Positions 54,731 through 62,995 of a stretch of 64,000 nt of DNA are shown one piece after another. Location: assembly GCA_963738375.1 (NCBI GenBank), contig CAVTWL010000006.1, forward strand, positions 868,001 to 932,000. The letters run 5' to 3'. Position 1 is the first letter of the stretch. The number at the start of each line of letters is the position of its first letter. The notes under the pieces were generated by a model. That model saw only the letters and a list, made by a program, of their open reading frames with translations. It was not told the DNA's origin and did no database searches. Origin of the DNA: Bog-159 sp963738375 (GTDB taxonomy: Bacteria; Acidobacteriota; Terriglobia; Bryobacterales; Bryobacteraceae). The position numbers and the translations under genes are program-made.

Positions 54731-54934
54731 CGACGCGTGCACCTATAAATCCCAGTTGAAGTGGCGCGAACCGGCGGACGGGGCTCTTCTCAGGAACGGG
54801 TCTAATCCGCCGGTTGTTATTTTGCGGCCACGGGGATTCCCACTCGGCTGAGCGCGGCATGCACCTCGGCGGGCCGTAGCCGCGTTGCGTCGTACTCTAC
54901 CCGTAGGCTGTCCTGCGACGCCGCCAACCGGATC
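54731..54934. repeat. Left copy of ~204 bp direct repeat flanking the island
   Basis: This block is nearly identical to 61301-61504 (offset 6570; a t/c difference near the outer end). It holds the 3' end of the HMA-like gene, its stop codon and a downstream hairpin (54769-54778 with 54806-54815). The repeat stops abruptly at GGATC where the IS66 end GTATGC begins (54935). A palindrome TGCCAATCTTGGCA (54717-54730) touches its outer edge. Confidence 0.9.
54817..54934 (-). pseudogene. Truncated 3' fragment of the HMA-like gene
   Basis: The last ~39 codons of the gene at 61387-61603, ending GRRPAEVHAAL-type text (RLRPAEVHAALSRVGIPVAA) and TAA at 54817. The 5' part is replaced by IS66. It has no start of its own and cannot make the full protein. 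Confidence 0.85.
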
Positions 54935-54993
54935 GTATGCGTCTCGTGAACCGCGGGATGCGGCCTACTGGGATCTATCGAATGTCGGATCGC

Positions 54994-56555
54994 TTAGATT
55001 TGAGCAGGGGAAGCAGTAGGCTTCCAGTTGTTGGGCAGCAATTCGTTCAATCGGATGAGTGGGTGTGCCGGAATACGCGCGAGCACGTCGTGGAACCAGG
55101 CAAACGGCTCGACATTGCAGCGTTTGCACGAAGCAACGAAGCTGCGCAAGACCGCCGCTGTCTTGCCGCCGGCGTCGCTGCCAAAAAAGGTCCAGTTGCC
55201 GCGGCCTAGTGCGATATCGCGGTTGGCTCGTTCCGTGGCGCCGTTATCAATTTCCAATTCGCCATCTTCCAGAAAACGCGTCAGCGCTTCCCACTGATTC
55301 AGAGCGTAGCGTACCGCAGCGCCGGCAGGACTCTTCGGCAAAACTTCCGGCTGCAGTCCCAGCAGATACTGGTGGAGCTTGTCGAGCAGCCGCGCCGAAA
55401 CCCGCTGGCGCAATGCCTGCCTCTGCTCGGCCGAAAGCGACAGCGCTTTGGCGCGCTCCTCCACCGCATACAGGCGTGCGATCAAGATGCAGCGCCGGTC
55501 CCATGTGTGACTCGTCGGATTCCAACGCTTTGAACAGGTACCTTCTTGCATGCATCCAGCAGCCCACCTCGGTCATGCCGCGCGCGGACTTGAAAAATGC
55601 ATCGTAGACGGAGTAAGCGTCTGCCTGCAGATATCCCCGGTATCCTTCCAGAAATTTCGCCGGGGCCAGCTCTGCCACGCGTGGGTGTGTAGTCATAAAC
55701 GATCACCGGATGGTGAACATCTCCGACATATGGCCAGATCCGTCCGATTCTGGCAAAAGGAAGTTTCCGGTCCAGCACCTTCACGCTGGTATCGTCGGTA
55801 CCGATTACCTTGGAACTCAGCAGCTCCTTTTTCATCAACTGATATAGGGGATCGAGCAGCGCCGCGCACTGCGCCATCCAGCCGCCCATGGTTTTGCGCG
55901 AGATCTGGATGCCATGCCGCGCCAACATCTTCTCCTGCCGGTGCAGTGGCTGGTGGTCGGCCCATTTCGCCACGATCACTTGCGCCAGTAAACTTGCTCC
56001 CGCCGTGCTTTTCTCGATCGGTTGCGCCGGCTTGGCGGCGGTCCTTACGGTGCAGTCACAGGCGTACTTCAGACAAACGTCCTGGATCACCTTCATCGAG
56101 GCGGGAATGTACTCGTAACGTTCGCTGGTCTCTTCCGCGATCAGCCGCAGATCCTGGCCGCAGCCGGCGCAGTGTTTCTCCGCCTCTGGCAGGTCATGCA
56201 CGATGCGCTCCCGCTTCAAATGCCGTGCCAGCGGTTGCCGCCCGCCGCGCTTCTGTTTGCGCGTTTCGTCTGCGTTCGACCCCGCTCCCGCATTGCCGTC
56301 GAGGTCATCGTCGTTTTCGCCCGCAGCGGATTCGGCATCCGCACGATGCGTCTGCCAGGCCGCCTCGAACAATGCCAGTTGTTCTTTCGATAGCTGCTCA
56401 CTCTTGCGGTTGCGCTGCGCTTCCAGCAGTTCGCGCAGAAGGCCCTGATACTTATTCTGCTCGGCTACGGAACGATCCAGTTGCTCGGCCAGATCCACCA
56501 CAATTTTCCGCAGCGTCTCTGCGTCGCGCGGTAAACTCTTCGGATCGATGGGCAC
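54994..56555 (-). CDS. tnpC: IS66 transposase TnpC (frameshifted)
   Basis: The large IS66 DDE transposase, from GTG 56555. It has an N-terminal coiled coil (LAEQLDRSVAEQNKYQGLLR), a basic linker, a zinc-finger-like CAGCGQDL, the TnpC core (VIVAKWADHQPLHRQEKMLA, KVIGTDDTSVKVLDR with an Asp, YLQADAYSVYDAFFK) and the C-terminal GELEIDNGATERANRDIALG, RGNWTFFGSDAGGKTAAVLR with the Glu-containing motif. Breaks near 55685 and 55489 are each one extra base. About 515 residues when repaired. Confidence 0.9.
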
Positions 56556-56622
56556 CGTGTATCTAGCTTATGCGGAAACGGGCTCGATTCCAAGTAAAAA
56601 CAATCGCAGCTTGAAATGTTTT

Positions 56623-56979
56623 TTACGAGTCCTCGCGCCGGTACCGTTTTCGCCGTTTCGCTGTGCTCAGATCAATGCCGCTCAGCAGCGCTCCTAGCTC
56701 TTGCGCCGTGATCTCCTGCCGCCGTTCTGTGCTGTCTCCAAATGGAATGGCGTACGTACCCTCCTCCAGCCGCTTGCTCCACACCGCAAAGCCATCTCGA
56801 TCCCAGTACAGAATCTTCAGGCGATCCCGCCGCCGCCCCGCGAAAACAAACAAATGTCCGGCCAAGGCATCCAGTTCCAAGTGATCTCTCACCAGCGCAT
56901 GCAGCCCGTCAAAGCTTTTTCGCATATCGCAGACGCTCAAGCAGAGGTATACCCGCACGCTGGCCGGCAAGAGGATCAT
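56623..56979 (-). CDS. tnpB: IS66 TnpB (Orf2) protein
   Basis: A 118-residue protein of the IS66 Orf2 family: VRVYLCLSVCDMRKSFDGLH, HLFVFAGRRRDRLKILYWDR, DGFAVWSKRLEEGTYAIPF. Required with TnpA and TnpC in IS66 elements; its molecular role is not well defined. It overlaps tnpA by 4 bp. The frame is intact. Confidence 0.93.
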   Translation of the reverse strand: MILLPASVRVYLCLSVCDMRKSFDGLHALVRDHLELDALAGHLFVFAGRRRDRLKILYWDRDGFAVWSKRLEEGTYAIPFGDSTERRQEITAQELGALLSGIDLSTAKRRKRYRREDS

Positions 56980-57290
56980 GCGCGCAGTGCTGCCAGCACC
57001 TGGCGCAAGAGGCTGGCATCAAAGCCCGCGCCGATACGCAAGCGCTCGCCGGTGACCAGCACGAACTCCAGCAGTCCTGATTCGGCGGGGACCGTCGGCC
57101 GTCCCGCCCCGGTCTCGACTAAGGCGAACCGCATCGGCGTTTGGTTCCGCAGCCGCTTCCGCCAACTATAAAAGGATTGTTCACTAATCTGGTTCTGTTC
57201 ACAGAACCGCTTCACCGACACACCGCTGCTCTCATGCTCCGTTACCCGCTGGCGCCAAAACTCATCCCTCTTCTCGGCTTTCTTTTCCAT
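56976..57290 (-). CDS. tnpA: IS66 TnpA (helix-turn-helix) protein
   Basis: A 104-residue protein with an N-terminal helix-turn-helix (EFWRQRVTEHESSGVSVKRF, CEQNQISEQSFYSWRKRLRN) as in IS66/IS3 OrfA-type proteins. First gene of the element, 54 bp inside the right inverted repeat. The frame is intact. Confidence 0.9.
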   Translation of the reverse strand: MEKKAEKRDEFWRQRVTEHESSGVSVKRFCEQNQISEQSFYSWRKRLRNQTPMRFALVETGAGRPTVPAESGLLEFVLVTGERLRIGAGFDASLLRQVLAALRA

Positions 57291-57363
57291 GCTGGACGAC
57301 CCTCAGCATCCACTATGCAGCGCCAGCCCGCACTTTTCCAAGAGCGGTTCATGAGACGCATAC

Positions 57364-57916
57364 CTTGATCGCACGCCTGTATGCGGTGGAGGAGCGCGCC
57401 AAAGCGCTGTCGCTTTCGGCCGAGCAGAGGCAGGCATTGCGCCAGCGGGTTTCGGCGCGGCTGCTCGACAAGCTCCACCAGTATCTGTTGGGACTGGCAG
57501 CCGGAAGTTTTGCCGAAGAGTCCTTCCGGCGCTGCGGTACGCTACGCTCTGAATCAGTGGGAAGCGCTCACGCGTTTTCTGGAAGATGGCGAATTAGAAA
57601 TTGATAACGGCGCCACGGAACGAGCCAACCGGGACATCGCACTGGGCCGCGGCAACTGGACCTTTTTTGGCAGCGACGCCGGCGGCAAGACAGCGGCGGT
57701 CTTGCGCAGCTTCGTTGCTTCGTGCAAACGCTGCAATGTCGAGCCGTTTGCCTGGTTCCACGACGTGCTCGCGCGTATTCCGGCACACCCACTCATCCGA
57801 TTGAACGAATTGCTGCCCAACAACTGGAAGCCTACTGCTTCCCCTGCTCAAATCTAAGCGATCCGACATTCGATAGATCCCAGTAGGCCGCATCCCGCGG
57901 TTCACGAGACGCATAC
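57364..57916 (+). mobile_element. Truncated second IS66 copy, inverted relative to the first
   Basis: This 553 bp piece is a near-perfect inverted copy of 54935-55486: it encodes the C-terminal ~160 residues of TnpC on the plus strand (EERAKALSLSAEQRQALRQR to NELLPNNWKPTASPAQI) and ends in the IS66 terminal repeat at 57897-57916. An extra g (near 57496) breaks its frame. It starts exactly where the full element's right end stops, so only the tail of this copy remains. Confidence 0.9.
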
Positions 57917-57918
57917 CA

Positions 57919-59226
57919 CTAATCTAAGAGGATCACAGAAGGCTGTGGCAATACTAACTCGAAGACGGTTCCCTGGTTTCTAACTCCGTCATTGGAAACA
58001 CCTCCAATAGCGGTTGTCCCGTAGAGATTTCCGTCGGCACCCAGAGCTACAGCATTTGGCTCCCAGCCATCGGCACCGCCGGTAAAGGAATAGAGAACCA
58101 CCTCGGTCCAAACGTCACCAGGCGCAGATGGCGGGTACATGGCAAAAATGCTTCCGTGGTTTGTGGCTCCTCCGGCAAATGTTGTTCCGTACAAAACACC
58201 GCCGGGACCAAGCACAGGCGTGCAATTCGGCTGGGACCCATCGCCCACGGCAGTTCCGGCGAATGCGTGGATAATTGTCTCGGTCCAACTACCTTCAGGA
58301 GTCGTCGGCGGACTGAGCTGAAATACTGTGCCGCAACCAGTGGGGCAGGATGCGGAGCCGGAGGGACCCATCGCGGTGCCGTACAGAACGCCATTTGCTC
58401 CTATAACTACCCCGTTTGGGGAGCCCCAGTCGCCTGTCGGCTCGCCGGCAAAAATGTGTAGGACCGTTTCGGTCCAATTGCCATTGCCTGTTACCGGAGG
58501 AGCAAGATGATACACCATATCGTTGCATTCGGTAACACCATATAGCCCTCCGTTACCGTCGGGCGTAACTGCACCCGGACAAAATCCATCGCCAGAATAG
58601 GCGGGAAAACTATAAATAATCTGTTCATCCCATGCTTCTCCTGCGGTATTTGGTGACACGAGTTGATAGACTGCCCCACCCTGAGAAATTGAGCCGCCAA
58701 TAGAGGCCGTCCCGTATAATACCTTCTCTGGGCCAAAAACAGGGGCGGCCTTCGGGAGTCCGCCGTCTCCGTTTGAGTCTGTAAATGCATGTAGTACCGT
58801 TTCGCGCCACTGAGTGCCGGCTGGAGCCGGAGGATTTAGTTGGAACGCAGTCCCGTCAGCTCCAGTGGTGTTAGGACCGGTGACTCCATAGAGAACCCCA
58901 CTAGTGCCCATCAGAAGTCCTGCGCTTGGGGCTCCATCACCGCCTTGAGTGTTAAATGAGTGCAGCACCCTCTCGCTCCATGTGTTGCTGGGAGGGATCG
59001 GCGGAGTTAACTCGTAGATAGACCCGTATCCCGCGACACCACCTCGCGCCGTCGCGCCATACAGATTCCCGCTTGGACCTAGAACTACTCCGGAACCTGG
59101 TTGGTACCCGAGTACGTTGCGGCCGAAGCTGTAGATCGTATTCAGGGTCTGCGCGTGCAGCCCTGAGGACAATGTAAATGCACCTAAAGCTACAATGGTG
59201 CTGCCAGTAAAGCGTTTGACTTTCAT
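57919..59226 (-). CDS. Secreted GloVer-repeat protein (choice-of-anchor/Gloeo-Verruco repeats)
   Basis: A 435-residue protein: signal peptide (GSTIVALGAFTLSSGLHAQ), then seven repeats with the core Gly-x-Leu-Tyr-Gly-x-Thr, e.g. GPSGNLYGATARGG, GTSGVLYGVTG, GPEKVLYGTAS, GNGGLYGVTE, GANGVLYGTAM, GPGGVLYGTTFAGG, GADGNLYGTTAIGG. Between them lie Trp-x-Glu-x-Val-Leu-x-x-Phe strands. Seven repeats suggest a seven-bladed beta-propeller. It follows the putative glycoside hydrolase by 14 bp in one operon; its stop is 2 bp from the IS66 remnant. Function unknown; probably surface-bound. Confidence 0.82.
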   Translation of the reverse strand: MKVKRFTGSTIVALGAFTLSSGLHAQTLNTIYSFGRNVLGYQPGSGVVLGPSGNLYGATARGGVAGYGSIYELTPPIPPSNTWSERVLHSFNTQGGDGAPSAGLLMGTSGVLYGVTGPNTTGADGTAFQLNPPAPAGTQWRETVLHAFTDSNGDGGLPKAAPVFGPEKVLYGTASIGGSISQGGAVYQLVSPNTAGEAWDEQIIYSFPAYSGDGFCPGAVTPDGNGGLYGVTECNDMVYHLAPPVTGNGNWTETVLHIFAGEPTGDWGSPNGVVIGANGVLYGTAMGPSGSASCPTGCGTVFQLSPPTTPEGSWTETIIHAFAGTAVGDGSQPNCTPVLGPGGVLYGTTFAGGATNHGSIFAMYPPSAPGDVWTEVVLYSFTGGADGWEPNAVALGADGNLYGTTAIGGVSNDGVRNQGTVFELVLPQPSVILLD

Positions 59227-59240
59227 TGTTTAGGTATCCT

Positions 59241-61154
59241 TCATTGAAGTTCGGTTTTGCCTGCCAGTGTACAGCCCTGTATGCTGGTTGTGCCCCACTG
59301 CGACAGAATCAAAGATAACCTCGCGCTTGCTAGACTGTATTGACGATTTTCCATCGCTATAGTCGCGGTATTTAGGACAGCATCGCTGGCTTGTGGGTTG
59401 TCTGGATAGACCGGTGCGCATGCCCCAATTACCTCAGTGCCATACAGGGAAGCGTCCGTCACGCCTTGACTAGAAAGAAAGGGCAACAGGGAAGCAACAA
59501 AATCCTGGTTAAAACTATTCCAGGTGCACGACTGGAGCCCCACAATAGCGCATGCTTCGCCTCCGGGGCCGTTCGTATAAGTCCATGCCTGCGGTCCGTA
59601 TTCCTCAACAAAGTAACTGTGCGCTGTACCGCTTGGAATTCCGCGGAACGTTTGAATCGTCTGGGTGTATAAGCTTTGGCGCGGAGGGCTGAAGTCGTAC
59701 ATGTCGAGCCCCATCGCTACGGTCGAATTTAGATTATTAGAAAAGGCAGTTGCGTAATAACCGCCCGTCGACGCTGATCCTGTCTCCATTTCGGGAACAT
59801 TTACCGTCACGCCGTAACCGATACCGGCAGAGACGCCACTCCAGCTAGGGAGATTAGTGTTGAAGAACGGGGTTAGAAAGTTATCAAGCCAGTCTTGCGG
59901 GCACGTCCTATTGTTCTTCGCCGTCGACCCGCTCGATTGACCCGAGCAATACTGAGTTGCCGAAAAACCTGAGCCACCGAACACGCAGCTATCGGCCGTA
60001 TTGCTCGGGTTATCGGTAAATTCGTTCCACTGTGCAGCTTGCGTGGTCGGCTCGTGGACGGGGACGAACCGATCACCCGGCTTGAGCCAAACCTGAAGGA
60101 TATATTGGTATGCAGACATGCCAGACGGGGTTCCGAGGCCTGGCACAGCATACGCTATAAGACATGTATACCAGTCGTTAACGCCGCTGCCATATGTTGT
60201 TCCGACCTTCGGGCCGGCGTTTATCGCATATGTCAATACGTTAGCGCAAGCGCCGGCGATTCCTCCCACCGTGCCTGTTATTCCATTACCGCCACCGGGG
60301 CATCCCGCATCCCCGCAGGACGGGATCGTGTTGTTTGCAGCCGTGGTGTAGTAGGCCGGGTTCACCGAGACGGTCATGCCTAGTTGATGTGCATGATAGA
60401 TCGCACCGGCATATAGGCTTAGACACGAAGTACGGACTGAAAGAAGACATTCCAAATCTACCTCGATGTTCACGATCCTCATACCTGCGGCTTTCATAGC
60501 GTCGACCCACGCATTCCACGCTGCTAGGTTGTCGTAACTAGAATTGCGAAAGAAGGGGTTGGCTATCACTAGGTGGCCACCGCCCACAATCGGTGGCGGA
60601 GACAAACCGGCGGACTGCGACATTAAGTTAAAATTTTGGTATTGGCCGACGATGTAAGTGGAATACGATGGCGCCCAGTTTATCGGCAAGGCAAACGTTT
60701 GGCTAGCTGTACCGTTCGATCCTGACACTTGGACCGTAAAAGGGCATACCATCGGATTAAATGTGTAGTTGCAAGCTGCCGTGCTACATGGACCATTACC
60801 GCTCCAAAAGTTCGAACACACTTCCACAGTCCCCGAAAGGACACCAGTACTGCCCATGAACAAATTATAGGGGTTGCCTACCGAACTCCACAAACACCCT
60901 GTTCCGCAATTTGCCACCGTGAAATTGTGAGAGTAAGACGTCCCAACCGTCGCGCTGCCAAGATCAGATTCATTCGTGGTAATGGTAATGGGCTGTGCGC
61001 CGAGGGGCGCCCATCCAACAAAACAGAATGCCAAGGTCGCGCCCTGAGGGAATTTCTTGAAGTTAAGAACGGTACTCTCGATGGCCGGCTGTGCGTAAGC
61101 CTGTATAACCGGTAGGGTGCAAAGCACCCAGAACGCAGTCGAACGCTTGTCCAT
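59241..61154 (-). CDS. Secreted Cys-rich protein with Ig-like domain and putative clan GH-A barrel
   Basis: A 637-residue protein, frame intact. Residues 1-22 are a signal peptide. Residues ~65-160 resemble a putative Ig (He_PIG) domain: SATVGTSYSHNFTV, GSTGVLSGTV, FTVQVSGSNG. From ~190 on, alternating beta-alpha text suggests a TIM barrel: MRIVNIEVDLE, MTVSVNPAY, DRFVPVHEPTTQ with His-Glu-Pro at 367-369 and SYFVEEYGP with Glu 517-518. An Asn/His-Glu-Pro acid/base and a C-terminal Glu nucleophile about 150 residues later is the clan GH-A layout. It has 20 or more Cys, unusual here. I do not recognise a specific family. Confidence 0.6.
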   Translation of the reverse strand: MDKRSTAFWVLCTLPVIQAYAQPAIESTVLNFKKFPQGATLAFCFVGWAPLGAQPITITTNESDLGSATVGTSYSHNFTVANCGTGCLWSSVGNPYNLFMGSTGVLSGTVEVCSNFWSGNGPCSTAACNYTFNPMVCPFTVQVSGSNGTASQTFALPINWAPSYSTYIVGQYQNFNLMSQSAGLSPPPIVGGGHLVIANPFFRNSSYDNLAAWNAWVDAMKAAGMRIVNIEVDLECLLSVRTSCLSLYAGAIYHAHQLGMTVSVNPAYYTTAANNTIPSCGDAGCPGGGNGITGTVGGIAGACANVLTYAINAGPKVGTTYGSGVNDWYTCLIAYAVPGLGTPSGMSAYQYILQVWLKPGDRFVPVHEPTTQAAQWNEFTDNPSNTADSCVFGGSGFSATQYCSGQSSGSTAKNNRTCPQDWLDNFLTPFFNTNLPSWSGVSAGIGYGVTVNVPEMETGSASTGGYYATAFSNNLNSTVAMGLDMYDFSPPRQSLYTQTIQTFRGIPSGTAHSYFVEEYGPQAWTYTNGPGGEACAIVGLQSCTWNSFNQDFVASLLPFLSSQGVTDASLYGTEVIGACAPVYPDNPQASDAVLNTATIAMENRQYSLASARLSLILSQWGTTSIQGCTLAGKTELQ

Positions 61155-61300
61155 ATTCTGCCTCCATGGACAGCGCTCGTTATTTTAGCATAGTGGTACC
61201 GGCCATGGCGACGCTGATCGCAGCGGATGTTACACTTGCACTCGTTTGGGGGTTTGTGACGGTAAAGTACAAATTGTCGTTACTGGCGATCCCACAGCCC

Positions 61301-61504
61301 CGACGCGCGCACCTATAAATCCCAGTTGAAGTGGCGCGAACCGGCGGACGGGGCTCTTCTCAGGAACGGGTCTAATCCGCCGGTTGTTATTTTGCGGCCA
61401 CGGGGATTCCCACTCGGCTGAGCGCGGCATGCACCTCGGCGGGCCGTAGCCGCGTTGCGTCGTACTCTACCCGTAGGCTGTCCTGCGACGCCGCCAACCG
61501 GATC
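61301..61504. repeat. Right copy of ~204 bp direct repeat flanking the island
   Basis: Nearly identical to 54731-54934, in the same orientation. Here the repeat continues into the intact HMA-like gene past 61504. It includes the hairpin 61339-61348/61376-61385 (AACCGGCGGA with TCCGCCGGTT), directly behind the gene's stop. Confidence 0.9.
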
Positions 61505-61603
61505 TTCTGTATCCCGTAGATGGAATACGCCTTCGCCACCCGGCTCATCAGTTCGTCGTCCAGCGCATGCCTGCAGCGGAAACTCGATTTCGACTTTGGT
61601 CAT
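61387..61603 (-). CDS. Small HMA-like (ferredoxin-fold) protein without CxxC (one frameshift)
   Basis: After removing one extra T near 61568, the frame gives ~71 residues: MTKVEIEFPLQ, ALDDELMSRVAKAYSIYGIQ, KIRLAASQDSLRVEYDATRL, RPAEVHAALSRVGIPVAAK. The beta-alpha-beta-beta-alpha-beta order is that of heavy-metal-associated domains, but the Met-x-Cys-x-x-Cys metal site is absent. Function unknown. A hairpin terminator follows the TAA at 61387. A truncated copy lies at 54817. Confidence 0.7.
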
Positions 61604-62313
61604 CTCTGTTTAGCATAGCCGAACTCCGGTGCCGCGCCCGCTCCACTTCCTACCTTACTGAAAATACAAGCCGGAAGGTTCCAGCTCCGCGCATTTCCTC
61701 GCGCTCATGTGCTACCTTCAGATCAAGTAGCTCAAATTCGCTGAAACAGGTATGAAAACCTTAATACCATCAGAGCGTGTCGAAAAGGTGCGCAAATCCG
61801 GCACAATCTCGACCGAGCCCCGACCGTCAGGGAGTGTCCAACAATTCGAATTGGCTTCGTTTGCATCCCCTGCAAAACTCAAAATCCTGCACAATTTTGC
61901 ACAATCGAGGGCAACAAGATGTTAAAACCTGAATCGCCGTTACCCGCCCCTGTACCCCCGCATTGGCTTCGTTCGACAAATTTCGAACCCCAATCCCCCG
62001 TGCACACTCTTGCACACTTCTGCCCACGTAGTCCCGTTAAATCCCACACAAGAAAGATCTTGCGCATGCATCTCCGCCCCGCCGAAGCCCTCCCGCCCGA
62101 AAGCCAATGCAACCGAATGCAACATAAAAAGCAAGTTTTGGCGGATCTGCTGCTTCCTTCCCACCAACGGCCCTGCCTCGCGTCCACCCCGGTAATCGGA
62201 CGCTCAAAATCGCACAACACTCGACCCCTCCGCCGCACCCCGGCCGATTGCCGCCTGAGGTTTGACATACCCAGGGGCAAGTGATATGTGTAGTGATCTT
62301 CACCAGGAATTAA
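61604..62313. other. Gene-free stretch with short repeats before nuoC
   Basis: No convincing gene in 710 bp. It carries two copies of ATTGGCTTCGTT (61850-61861 and 61962-61973) and four TGCACA motifs in two pairs (61888-61904 and 62001-62017). An open frame at 61919-62284 has Pro/Arg/His-rich text without family features. The last ~100 bp may hold the nuo promoter. It may be decayed sequence. Confidence 0.5.
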
Positions 62314-62991
62314 ATGGCTGACGAGCAAAAGCCCGATGGCTCGGCGGCGGCTCCTTCCCCCGGGGACGAAGCCGCCAGCAGCAAGACTAACCAGCCGGCA
62401 GCTCCCGCCGTTCCGGCAGCCAAACCCGCTCCACCCAAACCAGCGGCGCCTGCCCATCCGGCGCCTCCGAAGCCGCCCGCCGTAATGGTCACCACACCTT
62501 GGGAGGGCGAAGTTGTCGACCTCCTAAGGGACCGTTTCGGCGACCGGATTACCGAGTTTTCTACCTACTTAGGCCAAAGCTTCCTGATCGCCAAGCCCGA
62601 GGCCGTCATCCCCATCATTGAAACGCTGAAGCTCGAGCTGGACTTCGACTACCTGGTCGACATCACCGCGGTCGATTACCCCAAGCGCCCCGAGCGGTTC
62701 GACCTCGTCTACATCTTATATAGCTTCGCCCGCAACCAGCGCATCCGCGTCAAGGCCATGATCGCCGATGGCTTCTCGCCCGCCACCGCCGTAGCCGTCC
62801 ATTTGGCGGCCAACTGGCTCGAGCGCGAAGTCTTCGATATGTTCGGCATTCAATTCGCCGGCCATCCCGATATGCGCCGCATTCTCATGCCCGAGGAGTG
62901 GCAGGGCTATCCGCTGCGCAAAGACTACGGCATCCTGCAGCAGGACGATACCTGGGTAAGGGAGAACCTGAGCATAGAAAGCGGCCAGTGA
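62314..62991 (+). CDS. nuoC: NuoC, NADH-quinone oxidoreductase subunit C
   Basis: NADH dehydrogenase I 30 kDa subunit, 225 residues, cytoplasmic side of complex I. The core has FSTYLGQSFLIAKPEAVIPI, FDYLVDITAVDYPKRPERFD, LVYILYSFARNQRIRVKAMI, and the signature WLEREVFDMFGIQFAGHPDM, RRILMPEEWQGYPLRKDYGI. The first ~57 residues are an Ala/Pro/Lys-rich extension not in most NuoC proteins. nuoD follows 4 bp later. No nuoA or nuoB lies upstream. Confidence 0.95.
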   Translation: MADEQKPDGSAAAPSPGDEAASSKTNQPAAPAVPAAKPAPPKPAAPAHPAPPKPPAVMVTTPWEGEVVDLLRDRFGDRITEFSTYLGQSFLIAKPEAVIPIIETLKLELDFDYLVDITAVDYPKRPERFDLVYILYSFARNQRIRVKAMIADGFSPATAVAVHLAANWLEREVFDMFGIQFAGHPDMRRILMPEEWQGYPLRKDYGILQQDDTWVRENLSIESGQ

Positions 62992-62995
62992 CCTT

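Larger units (their letters stand above)
54935..57363 (-). mobile_element. IS66-family insertion sequence, full length (2.43 kb)
   Basis: The terminal inverted repeats are GTATGCGTCTCGTGAACCGC at 54935-54954 and its near-exact complement at 57344-57363 (19 of 20 match). Inside, on the minus strand, are tnpA, tnpB and tnpC in IS66 order. Left flank (HMA gene) and right flank (second IS66 copy) show no matching 8 bp target duplication, so the site has been rearranged since insertion. Confidence 0.9.

Noticed and set aside
61919..62284. 121-codon open frame in the gene-free stretch before nuoC
   Set aside because: Composition is Pro/Arg/His-rich, there is no ribosome site or recognisable domain, and short DNA repeats run through it.
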